Positions 32,038-38,268 of a stretch of DNA of 38,268 bases are shown one piece after another. Numbering within the stretch: the stretch's first letter is position 1; each line of letters opens with the position of its first letter. A program made the translations under genes and the position numbers. Source of the DNA: Chloroflexota bacterium. GTDB taxonomy: Bacteria; Chloroflexota; Anaerolineae; Anaerolineales; Villigracilaceae. The notes beneath the pieces were generated by a model. The model saw only the letters and a program-made list of their open reading frames with translations, made no database searches and was not told the DNA's origin. The stretch spans positions 1 through 38,268 of the forward strand of contig JACRLB010000049.1 of the NCBI GenBank assembly GCA_016235445.1. The letters are read 5' to 3'.

Positions 32038-32091
32038 ACGTCCGGAAGGGTTCTTCATAAAACAGGGTAGGTTGCTCAACCCTTCGGGACG
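32038..32091. repeat. Second cgtcccgaagg inverted repeat
   Basis: acgtccggaagggtt (32038-32052) and aacccttcgggacg (32078-32091) match the element at 29531-29585. It fills the 76-bp gap between the metalloprotease stop (32097) and the cyclophilin fusion start, probably acting as a terminator or mRNA-end hairpin. Confidence 0.7.
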
Positions 32092-32096
32092 GTTTA

Positions 32097-33368
32097 TTAA
32101 TCGACTGCCTTCTGCAAATGCTCGAATTTCCACATCCACGAGATGGTGTTGACGAAGTCTGCAAGCGATTCGCTTTGCTCTCTCAATGTGCGAACGGCGG
32201 GGCCGACGGGGTCTTCGCCTGCCGCGCCGCCGGGTGAATCGGCGTAGGCTCCGTGGAATGCGAAATACGCCTGGTTGATCTTGCGCAGTAAATATCCATT
32301 TTGCAGGAAGACGAGGCGGCGCTCTTCCATGTAGGCTTCGGCTTCTTCTATTTTTCCTTCCGCGAGCAGGGCATCGGCTGTGATGCGGGTTTCGTGCATT
32401 TGGGCGCGGAAGTCAAAGGGGGGGCGGGGTAAATCTGCGGGGTTGGGATGATTCGTCGGCAGGGAAACCAAGCCCGGGCTCGAGAGAGAGGCGGTAAGTC
32501 GCTCTGGATAAAAGCGTTGGACGACGAGCGCTCCGATCTCATCGCCTGCAATGGACGCGGTGGTCTCGTTCATGGTGCGGAGTTCGGGGGTTTCGTTGTA
32601 GGAAAATCCGAGCGGGCGAAGGGTGAGGTAGTTGTGAATCCATTCGTGCGCGATGGTGCTGAGCGTCCAGTTTAGGTCGGTGGTGCGCATGACCATGGTG
32701 GGGTACACGCCCACGCCGCCGATGTTGACAATCAATGATGATGAGTTGAGCCCCTGGTCTACATTGCTTTCAAGCTGAGCCTGCTCGTCTAAAGTGAGGT
32801 TTGTGTCCACTGAAATGTTTGCGACTTGTTCGATGCGGTCACGCGGGGAGACGATGAGGGCCATCGGCAATGGCGTGGAGTGATACCAGACGTTCGGCAC
32901 AGGCTGGCCGACGGCTGTCAGCCCGACTTCGGCAAGTACCTGGCTGACTTGTTCTTGCAGGATGGCTTCTGCGAGCGGGGCAAGTTCGCGCTGTCTTGCG
33001 TAGAGTTTGTCCAGTTCGGCGCGCAGTGACTCGGAGGCGAGTTCTTTGTCTGTGACTTCTGCGTCCGCGTAGATTTGGGCAAGCTGGTATTCCTTTTCGA
33101 GAACAAGCTGGGTGACGCGCAAGTGTGCGCTGACGATTTCTTTTTGCGATTCGTGACCGAGCGTGTAGGGGATGCCCGCCGAAGCCGCGCGGATTTTGAT
33201 GACGGCGGCATTCGACATCCATTCGACGTAATCGAATTCGATCTGGCGCGTAAATGCGCGCACCTTTTCGATGGGGTGGGTGAGGGATGGGTTGCTGTAC
33301 CCGCTAACAAAACCGAGGATGAGCAGGGCGAGCGTGATCTCCAGCCCGCGTGTGATGCGTTGAATCAT
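32097..33368 (-). CDS. Putative membrane-anchored zinc metallopeptidase
   Basis: A 423-residue protein with an N-terminal membrane segment (ITLALLILGFVSGYS). A long helical region (about 50-150) precedes a beta/alpha domain with STIAHEWIHNYL, a clear HExxH zinc site. About 20 residues on, RTMNETTASIAGDEIG supplies a downstream Glu consistent with a gluzincin. The C-terminal part is helical, with an EAYMEERRLVFLQNGYLLRK segment. The family name is not recognised. It is predicted to face the outside of the membrane. It ends at a hairpin repeat and is followed by the cyclophilin/prsW pair, which is also linked to extracytoplasmic protein processing. Confidence 0.75.
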   Translation of the reverse strand: MIQRITRGLEITLALLILGFVSGYSNPSLTHPIEKVRAFTRQIEFDYVEWMSNAAVIKIRAASAGIPYTLGHESQKEIVSAHLRVTQLVLEKEYQLAQIYADAEVTDKELASESLRAELDKLYARQRELAPLAEAILQEQVSQVLAEVGLTAVGQPVPNVWYHSTPLPMALIVSPRDRIEQVANISVDTNLTLDEQAQLESNVDQGLNSSSLIVNIGGVGVYPTMVMRTTDLNWTLSTIAHEWIHNYLTLRPLGFSYNETPELRTMNETTASIAGDEIGALVVQRFYPERLTASLSSPGLVSLPTNHPNPADLPRPPFDFRAQMHETRITADALLAEGKIEEAEAYMEERRLVFLQNGYLLRKINQAYFAFHGAYADSPGGAAGEDPVGPAVRTLREQSESLADFVNTISWMWKFEHLQKAVD

Positions 33369-33438
33369 GGAGGGGATTATAACAAAAGCGGAAGGCAGAG
33401 CCTTTTTATTTCAGCTCCGTCTTTTTTACCTCAAGCGT

Positions 33439-34497
33439 TTATGGCGCTGGTAGATTCAGCTTTAATATGGGGCGAGGAAGTGGAAAACGACTATTCCAAA
33501 AGGAATTGCGGTAATAGTAATAACTGTCTAAAGCGATTATTACCCCGCTCTCATCATAATACCAACTCTTAAAACCTCCAAACCCCATAAATAGCCCTCC
33601 TGTATATTCACGAGTTACCACTGGCATATCGGTGCTCGAAAGATAAATCCCATCATGGCGAACAACATATTTCCCGGTTGGGGATGGAACATCAGTGTAC
33701 TCAAGTGAAAAATCCACAACTTCATAATTTACCTCCAAATCGTTCATTAATTGTTCAAGGAGTTCTCCATTTACAAAGCCCTCGCTGTGAGTACCAAGTG
33801 ATGATTGAGAAAATATTATGTTTTGTTTGGTGTTTTGCCTGAAATCTGGAGATAAGGCAATTAACACGTTTTCTTCGGAATGAAGAAAAACTTCCTCGGC
33901 AGATTCAAAATATGCGTAGTTCTGAATGTCAAATTCGCCATTTTTTAATGGCAACCAGCTTAGATCAAGAAGCTCGTAACGCTTGCCATCCGTCAAATCT
34001 AAAATGTAATGAGGACTATAACTTGGGGAATTATCTGGTTTGCCTCCACTTCCTTCCAGCCAAACCAATTCTGAATTTAGAAATATCCCTCTCTCTAGCA
34101 CTAGCGGGTCATTCGGCACTTGTTTCTTTTCTCCCGTGCGTAAATTCAGCAGATAGATTTCTCCTGTTTTTAATTCATTTACAAAAAGATATTCTCCACC
34201 AGGTACCCCGCGCACAGCGGAGTTTTTACAAGCGGAAATCAGCACTTCCGTATGAGGCGGTATCTGTTTATCTTCTTTGGCACATTCCTCCCAATACAAA
34301 TTTTCATATAATTGTTCCACTTCTTCCGGGCAAAATGCCTGAAATAGCACGTCTTTCAAGCGGTCAGGGGTTTGCACCCTGCATATGCTCCAATGCAGCG
34401 CTTTCACTGGCAGGATACAGCATGTGAGGATCAACATAATTAATCCCGTAATGGTGATGGTCCAAATCTCGTAAGTTTTCCCGTTGGGGTTTTTCAT
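33439..34497 (-). CDS. Uncharacterised membrane-anchored protein, paralog 1
   Basis: A 352-residue protein with one N-terminal membrane segment (TITITGLIMLILTCCILPV) and an extracytoplasmic beta-rich domain. Conserved blocks shared with the two paralogs are RGVPGGE, FVNELKTGEIYLL, LRTGEKKQVP, SELVWLEGS, PHYILDLTDGKRYELLDL, VDFSLEYTDVPSPTGKY and SWYYDESGV, ending in FPLPRPILKLNLP. It may be a beta-propeller-like fold, but no known family was recognised. The start at 34497 has an aagga site. It lies 10 nt downstream of a lipoprotein gene. The DNA here is more AT-rich than in the first 33 kb. Confidence 0.72.
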   Translation of the reverse strand: MKNPNGKTYEIWTITITGLIMLILTCCILPVKALHWSICRVQTPDRLKDVLFQAFCPEEVEQLYENLYWEECAKEDKQIPPHTEVLISACKNSAVRGVPGGEYLFVNELKTGEIYLLNLRTGEKKQVPNDPLVLERGIFLNSELVWLEGSGGKPDNSPSYSPHYILDLTDGKRYELLDLSWLPLKNGEFDIQNYAYFESAEEVFLHSEENVLIALSPDFRQNTKQNIIFSQSSLGTHSEGFVNGELLEQLMNDLEVNYEVVDFSLEYTDVPSPTGKYVVRHDGIYLSSTDMPVVTREYTGGLFMGFGGFKSWYYDESGVIIALDSYYYYRNSFWNSRFPLPRPILKLNLPAP

Positions 34498-34503
34498 ATT
34501 TTT

Positions 34504-34573
34504 CCTTTTACGGCGTTGGAGTTGCTGTTGGCATTGCGGAAAGAACAATCAACGGCGGTTCTTCTGGATGTGT
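34504..34573. repeat. 70-bp identical repeat, copy 1
   Basis: This segment is identical to 35185-35254. It covers the C-terminal codons and stop of the downstream lipoprotein gene, plus its intergenic flank up to the next ribosome site. The rest of the two genes has diverged markedly, so this block was recently copied or converted. Confidence 0.85.
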
Positions 34574-35176
34574 TAGTCTATAGTTTAGATGATTTATCAT
34601 TTCCATTAATCTTCCATCGAATATAGAGTTTCTGGTATAAAAACCGAATTTCGCCTGCACTTCTTCAGGAAACAATTTGTCAATATTGGAGGATGCGCCA
34701 CGCTTAGGAACTTCAACACTCTTAACAGACCCGTCTGCCCTAAGATGAATTACAGCAGGACGGGAATCGTTACCCCCGGAAAAGCCGCAAAATGCCCAAA
34801 CATAAACTTTCTGACCAGACCTCGCTAAAATGTCCCATTCACATATCATAGACTCAAAGTCCCATGTTGTTGGAAGGACACTTTGGACCAGAGCAGTTTC
34901 ATATTCCTTCCACCTCTCTACTTGAATTGCATCCGGTGTAAAGATGGGAGGAGGAGGCGCCGTCGGTATGTGTGAAGGAGTAGGTTCTACAAAGGTTGCC
35001 GTCGGTGTGAAGGTAGGCGGTGGGAGAGTCGCCGTAGGCAGGGCGGTTTGAGTGAGGGAAATATGCGTCCACGCGAGGGCGATGGCTGTGTTTTGTGCGT
35101 CCGCTGTGTTGGCTTGCGCGGACGCACAGGCCGTCAGCGTGATGAGTAGAAAGGTGATGAACACTACGTTTTTCAT
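34508..35176 (-). CDS. Thr/Pro-rich lipoprotein B
   Basis: A 222-residue lipoprotein (lipobox LTAC, Cys17) with a long Thr/Pro-rich linker (about 45-80) and a C-terminal domain. The domain begins TPDAIQVERWKEYETALV, has CEWDILARSGQKVYVWAFC and ends HPEEPPLIVLSAMPTATPTP. It is paralogous to the next gene at 35189-35803, sharing the ERW-EY-ALV/A, CEW-ILxRSG and C-terminal blocks. No known family was recognised. It is co-directional with and 12 nt downstream of lipoprotein A, so an operon A-B-paralog 1 is likely. Confidence 0.75.
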   Translation of the reverse strand: MKNVVFITFLLITLTACASAQANTADAQNTAIALAWTHISLTQTALPTATLPPPTFTPTATFVEPTPSHIPTAPPPPIFTPDAIQVERWKEYETALVQSVLPTTWDFESMICEWDILARSGQKVYVWAFCGFSGGNDSRPAVIHLRADGSVKSVEVPKRGASSNIDKLFPEEVQAKFGFYTRNSIFDGRLMEMINHLNYRLTHPEEPPLIVLSAMPTATPTP

Positions 35177-35184
35177 GCTTTGCC

Positions 35185-35254
35185 CCTTTTACGGCGTTGG
35201 AGTTGCTGTTGGCATTGCGGAAAGAACAATCAACGGCGGTTCTTCTGGATGTGT
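35185..35254. repeat. 70-bp identical repeat, copy 2
   Basis: Identical to 34504-34573, covering the 3' end of lipoprotein A. See that entry for interpretation. Confidence 0.85.
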
Positions 35255-35803
35255 ACGTCTCCACTCAATATGATCTTGCAATTCCCTTGCCCTTCCACCT
35301 TGATAGTGAGCAAATTTTTCGCGCACATCTGGTGGGAACAGCCTAGGAATATCCCTACTCCAATTTTTGGCTCTTTCCACGCTTTGGATAGCACCGTCTA
35401 TCTCAAGATGAATGATAGCAGGCACACTTCCACCACCATCTTTGCCGTTGCACACTGCCCACACGTAAACATCACTGCCAGATCGATCTAAAATTTCCCA
35501 CTCACATAAAACTTCTTCTGCTGGAAGGTCAGCAAGAACATTTTTCGCTAGTGCTGTTTGATATTCCCTCCACCTTTCCACCTGAATAGGGTCAGGCGTG
35601 ATTATGGGGATAGATGTCTGTGTTGGCATTACCGTCGCGGGGACAGGTGTAAATTCCAGCGTTGGCATGGTCGTTGGCGGAATAGGCGTGAAAGTAGCTG
35701 TTGGAATAGCTGTTTCGGTTGGCAGTGCGACTATTTGTTTTCCGCAGGCAATCAGGAACGCGAAAAGAACTATCCAGAAATAGCGGTGTGGTTTCGTAAT
35801 CAT
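35189..35803 (-). CDS. Thr/Pro-rich lipoprotein A
   Basis: A 204-residue lipoprotein (lipobox LIAC, Cys20) with a Thr/Pro linker (about 30-70) and a C-terminal domain TPDPIQVERWREYQTALA, CEWEILDRSGSDVYVWAVC, AIIHLEIDGAIQSVERAK, ending with the same 20 residues as lipoprotein B. It has an aggag ribosome site 8 nt before the ATG. Two conserved Cys (CEW and VWAxC) may form a disulfide outside the cell. The function is unknown. It is the probable first gene of the lipoprotein A-B-paralog 1 operon. Confidence 0.75.
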   Translation of the reverse strand: MITKPHRYFWIVLFAFLIACGKQIVALPTETAIPTATFTPIPPTTMPTLEFTPVPATVMPTQTSIPIITPDPIQVERWREYQTALAKNVLADLPAEEVLCEWEILDRSGSDVYVWAVCNGKDGGGSVPAIIHLEIDGAIQSVERAKNWSRDIPRLFPPDVREKFAHYQGGRARELQDHIEWRRTHPEEPPLIVLSAMPTATPTP

Positions 35804-36186
35804 GGCAAATCTCCTCTACTGAACAAGAGTTTGAACTTGCGCTTAAAATACATAGGCCCTCTATTTTTTCATTTTGTTTGTTGGGGGTGTCTTTGCTTTT
35901 CCCCCACAAGGTTTATTTAAGTTTCATTATAGTGAAGTTCGCATTGAAAGCAAGTGGAAATTTTGAATTTAGGATGTGGGAATTTCATCAGGCTCAAGCC
36001 GCCGTCCTCGGCGGCGTTTCCCTGGCACCGCCCGCCGCATCGTCCCCGAAGCGGAGCGAGTGGGAAGGCAGGTGTGCGAGTAAATCCTTCACCGAGGATG
36101 TATGCCCAGATATGGGTACGGCGAAGGGAGCAACTCATTTACAAACTTTTAGCACACCCCAGTTCTGTCTTTTTTACCTCAAGCGT
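35804..36186. other. 383-bp intergenic stretch with a GC-rich insert
   Basis: AT-rich DNA surrounds a GC-rich core (about 35990-36125) that contains a perfect short palindrome (gccgccgtcctcggcggc). The minus strand is open over 35917-36138, but its product is Arg/Gly-rich and not protein-like. The last 20 bp before the paralog 2 stop share a 27-bp match (36167-36193) with DNA after paralog 1 (33419-33445). No gene is supported; it may be a small repeat element. Confidence 0.5.
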
Positions 36187-37233
36187 TTATGGCACAGGCA
36201 ATTTCATCTTTAATATAGGGCGAGGCAATGGAAAATGTGAACCATACAGACTGTCTTGAATGTAATAATATTCTCCTTGTGTAAACACTATCCCGCTTTC
36301 ATCATAATACCAACTAATAAAACTTCCGCCCTTGCCCGCGTAATACCCACGGGTATATTCACCAGGGATTAATGGGGTGTCTGCTCCGGAAAGAAAAATC
36401 CCATCCGTGCTAGCGATATATTTTCCTGTGGGAGAGAAAACTTCAACATACTGAAGTGATAAATCCACAATTTCATAATTTACTTCTAAATTTCTCATTA
36501 ATTGCACAAGCACTTCGCCATGTTCAGAATTTGCGCCGAATTCAAGAGAATACTGCGATAGGATCACATTCTGTTTAGGGTCTTGTCTGAAATTAGGAGC
36601 TAAAGCAATTAATTCGTTTTTAGAATGATGAAGAAAAACTTGTTCTGCTGACTTTATATATCTATAATTCTGAATATCAAAATCGCCATTTTTTAATGGC
36701 GCCAAAGTTAAATCAAGTAATTCATAACGCTGACCATTGGTTAAATCTAAAATATAGTGTGGCCTATAGCCATTTGCGCCAGGGCCAACTGAACTACCAC
36801 GTAACCAAACTAATTCCGAACTTAGAAATATCCCTCTTTCCAACAAGAGTGGGTCATCTGGAACTTGTTTCTTTTCCCCAGTTCGTAAGTCCAGCAGATA
36901 AATTTCGCCTGTTTTCGCTTCGTGTACAAACAATACCTCTCCGCCAGGGACGCCACGTACTTCAGGGTTTGTGCAGGCAGAGATTAACACTTCCGTATTG
37001 GGGGGGATTTGTTTGTCTTGCCTGGCGCAGTCTTCCCAAAACAAGTTTTCATACCATTGTTCCACTACTTCATCTGGGCATACACTATCTAACCACCAGT
37101 CACCGTAATCTACCAGTACTCTGCATATTCCCCAATCGAAGACTATTTTCGGCAGGAGACAGCACATGATCACAAGCACAACGCCTGTCAGTATCTTGAA
37201 GAGCAGGGGCTTTCTTTCTTTGAGATTTTGCAT
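36187..37233 (-). CDS. Uncharacterised membrane-anchored protein, paralog 2
   Basis: A 348-residue paralog of 33439-34497 with an N-terminal membrane segment (LLFKILTGVVLVIMCCLLP). Shared blocks include WYENLFWEDCARQDKQIPPN, EVLISAC, RGVPGGEVLFVHE, KTGEIYLLDLRTGEKKQVP, SELVWLRGS, PHYILDLTNGQRYELLDL and SWYYDESGI, ending FPLPRPILKMKLPVP. The start at 37233 is chosen for a ggag motif 12 nt upstream; an ATG at 37251 or TTG at 37260 are alternatives. Its 3' flank is duplicated after paralog 1, so the duplication unit included downstream DNA. Confidence 0.72.
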   Translation of the reverse strand: MQNLKERKPLLFKILTGVVLVIMCCLLPKIVFDWGICRVLVDYGDWWLDSVCPDEVVEQWYENLFWEDCARQDKQIPPNTEVLISACTNPEVRGVPGGEVLFVHEAKTGEIYLLDLRTGEKKQVPDDPLLLERGIFLSSELVWLRGSSVGPGANGYRPHYILDLTNGQRYELLDLTLAPLKNGDFDIQNYRYIKSAEQVFLHHSKNELIALAPNFRQDPKQNVILSQYSLEFGANSEHGEVLVQLMRNLEVNYEIVDLSLQYVEVFSPTGKYIASTDGIFLSGADTPLIPGEYTRGYYAGKGGSFISWYYDESGIVFTQGEYYYIQDSLYGSHFPLPRPILKMKLPVP

Positions 37234-37297
37234 TGGTTTGAAATCTCCCATCGGGTTCAAATTGCGGCTGATAAAACGGCCAGCAAAATAGGATCGC

Positions 37298-37381
37298 TCA
37301 AAACTTTGAGTCTCTCTTGTGAAACATAAGTTTTGTGTTCTTTATTGCGATCCTCTTGAAAATAGTACGTTGTGATTTCAT
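37298..37381 (-). CDS. Possible 27-residue small protein
   Basis: A short ORF (MKSQRTIFKRIA... ending RDSKF) is preceded by a near-perfect aaaggagg ribosome site 5 nt before the ATG, much stronger than that of paralog 2 downstream. The product is strongly basic. It lies in the 242-bp gap between paralog 3 and paralog 2. It could be a leader peptide, or a remnant of the ribosome site and start of a former gene. Coding is unproven. Confidence 0.35.
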   Translation of the reverse strand: MKSQRTIFKRIAIKNTKLMFHKRDSKF

Positions 37382-37502
37382 AAAATCCTCCTTTAGTTTT
37401 TTTTATTTATCTCACCTTTTGCGGAAAGATCGTCCCGGTGATACGCATCAATGAAAAGCCCTAGCGTCAGTAGCTAATCTGAATTATGGTTAATGCTATG
37501 TT

Positions 37503-38120
37503 TCATGGCACAGGCAGGCGCAGCTTGAGAATAGGGCTAGGAATACGATAATACCCTTGAGCCTCCAGGAAATGAATCAGATAACCTGCTCCTTCTTGGA
37601 ACACAACCCCACTTTCATCGTAATACCAACCTCGGAAATAATATCCCATATCGCGAGTTACAACTGGCGTGTTAGTTTCCGAAAGATAAATACCGTCAGC
37701 ACGAACGGTATAATTGCCTGCTGGTGAAGAGACATCGGCATAACGGAGCGAAAAATCCACTATCTTATAATCCTCACCCAGCTCTTTCATCAGTTTCTCA
37801 AGTAGTTCACCATTTTTGGGATTTGTTCCTTGACTAAGCGCGTACTGAGAAAAAATCACATTCCTATCAGGGTATTGGCGAAAATCAGGAGGTAATGCAA
37901 TCAGAGTATTTTCTGTCTGATGAATGAAGACCTTTTCAGCTAACTGAAAATATTCATAGTATTGAGGGTCAAACTTAAAGCCCTCGAGCCGTGGGAGTCG
38001 GTTTAAATCAAGCAGTTCGTAACGCTGACCATCGGTCAAATCTAGAATATAGTGAGGTCTATAACTAGGATCCTCGGGACCCACCAAACTACCTTCCAAC
38101 CAGACCAATTCTGAACTTAG
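37503..38120 (-). pseudogene. Paralog 3, 5'-truncated by an insertion sequence
   Basis: The C-terminal portion of the same family as 33439-34497 and 36187-37233: SELVWLEGS, PHYILDLTDGQRYELLDL, VDFSLRYADVSSPAGNY, WYYDESGVV and a PSPILKLRLPVP end. Homology to both paralogs stops abruptly at about 38120. The paralogs continue upstream with ERGIFLN and the Lys-Gln-Val-Pro block, which are absent here. The open frame extends to an ATG at 38181-38183, but those residues are encoded by the adjoining insertion sequence. About the first 160 residues, with the membrane anchor, are missing. Confidence 0.75.
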
Positions 38121-38268
38121 GGTTCGAAAAAGAATAAATTCCGTCATTGGAAAAGGCACCGAGGATAAATGGTGTAATTCCATTGCGGGCAGACAGTGTG
38201 ATATGTAATGTTCAAAGTTGCCATCATTTCATCAGAGATTTTTTCACCTGTTGCATACTTCTTTCGGA
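38121..38268 (-). mobile_element. End of an ISAzo13-like insertion sequence (partial)
   Basis: The DNA beyond 38120 has no similarity to the paralogous genes and encodes the C-terminus of a transposase. The IS end lies close to 38121, judged from where paralog homology breaks. The rest of the element is outside the window. Confidence 0.6.
38144..38268 (-). CDS. ISAzo13-like transposase, C-terminal fragment
   Basis: Minus-strand frame open from the window edge to TGA at 38144, encoding RKKYATGEKISDEMMATLNI, then HTVCPQ and WNYTI near the end. The KY-TG-KISDE-M--LNI...WNYTI pattern is the C-terminal signature recalled for ISAzo13-like (Rhodopirellula-type DDE) transposases. Only about 40 residues are in the window. 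The catalytic domain is outside the window. Confidence 0.65.
   Translation of the reverse strand, partial: RKKYATGEKISDEMMATLNITYHTVCPQWNYTIYPRCLFQ

Noticed and set aside
35917-36138. 73-residue minus-strand ORF in the intergenic GC-rich stretch
   Set aside because: It has Arg/Gly-rich low complexity, no ribosome site and no domain; more likely a repeat element.
38121-38183. Genuine N-terminus MELHHLSS for paralog 3
   Set aside because: These codons lie in DNA that encodes a transposase tail in another frame and have no convincing match to the paralogs.
1-38268. CRISPR array, rRNA or tRNA genes
   Set aside because: No regularly spaced direct repeats of 25-40 bp and no tRNA or rRNA signatures were seen by eye; a covariance-model scan would be the decisive check.

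Overview
The window reads as a bacterial chromosome segment, most likely from a Chloroflexota (Anaerolineae-like) organism. This is inferred from a fused transaldolase/glucose-6-phosphate isomerase, lipoproteins with Thr/Pro-rich linkers, split FeoB transporters and abundant short intergenic palindromic repeats. No rRNA, tRNA or CRISPR array was found. The taxonomic call is inference only.

Layout. 1-7.2 kb (+): a DUF429 protein, then a sugar-phosphate cluster (transketolase, RpiB, Tal-Pgi fusion), a HicBA toxin-antitoxin pair and a pterin carbinolamine dehydratase. 7.4-10.8 kb (+): a 160-bp nested palindrome, a four-gene ferrous iron operon (feoA, separate FeoB GTPase, separate FeoB membrane part, FeoC-like Fe-S/winged-helix protein) and a CBS-domain protein. 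11.0-15.7 kb: two membrane proteins on the minus strand (one a beta-propeller with a zinc ribbon), a divergent glycosyltransferase and a convergent acyltransferase. 15.8-17.1 kb (-): arsR-type repressor plus CDF zinc exporter with an operator-like palindrome. 17.2-22.8 kb (-): the most interesting block, a probable operon of a membrane-anchored DtxR-FeoA fusion, a second split FeoB, a Tat-exported two-domain multicopper oxidase and a ZIP permease carrying an extracytoplasmic domain. 23.0-24.4 kb (-): a second, soluble DtxR regulator with tandem DtxR-box-like sites and an ICMT-like membrane methyltransferase.

24.4-26.5 kb (+): a SIS-domain sugar-phosphate enzyme and an ATP-grasp ligase, followed by a second nested palindrome. 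26.7-33.4 kb (-): a LamG-like lipoprotein, a trmI/zinc-ribbon/Nudix operon, a PrsW-type protease, a DsbA-like/cyclophilin lipoprotein fusion and a putative zinc metalloprotease. 33.4-38.3 kb (-): a visibly more AT-rich region with three paralogous uncharacterised membrane-anchored proteins and two paralogous lipoproteins sharing identical 3' DNA. The third paralog is cut off at its 5' side by what appears to be the end of an ISAzo13-like insertion sequence running off the window.

Together the centre of the window is a metal-homeostasis island: two Feo importers, two DtxR-type regulators, a possible ferroxidase-permease pair and a zinc sensor-exporter pair. The best candidate for an undescribed system is the regulator-FeoB-oxidase-ZIP operon at 17.2-22.8 kb.
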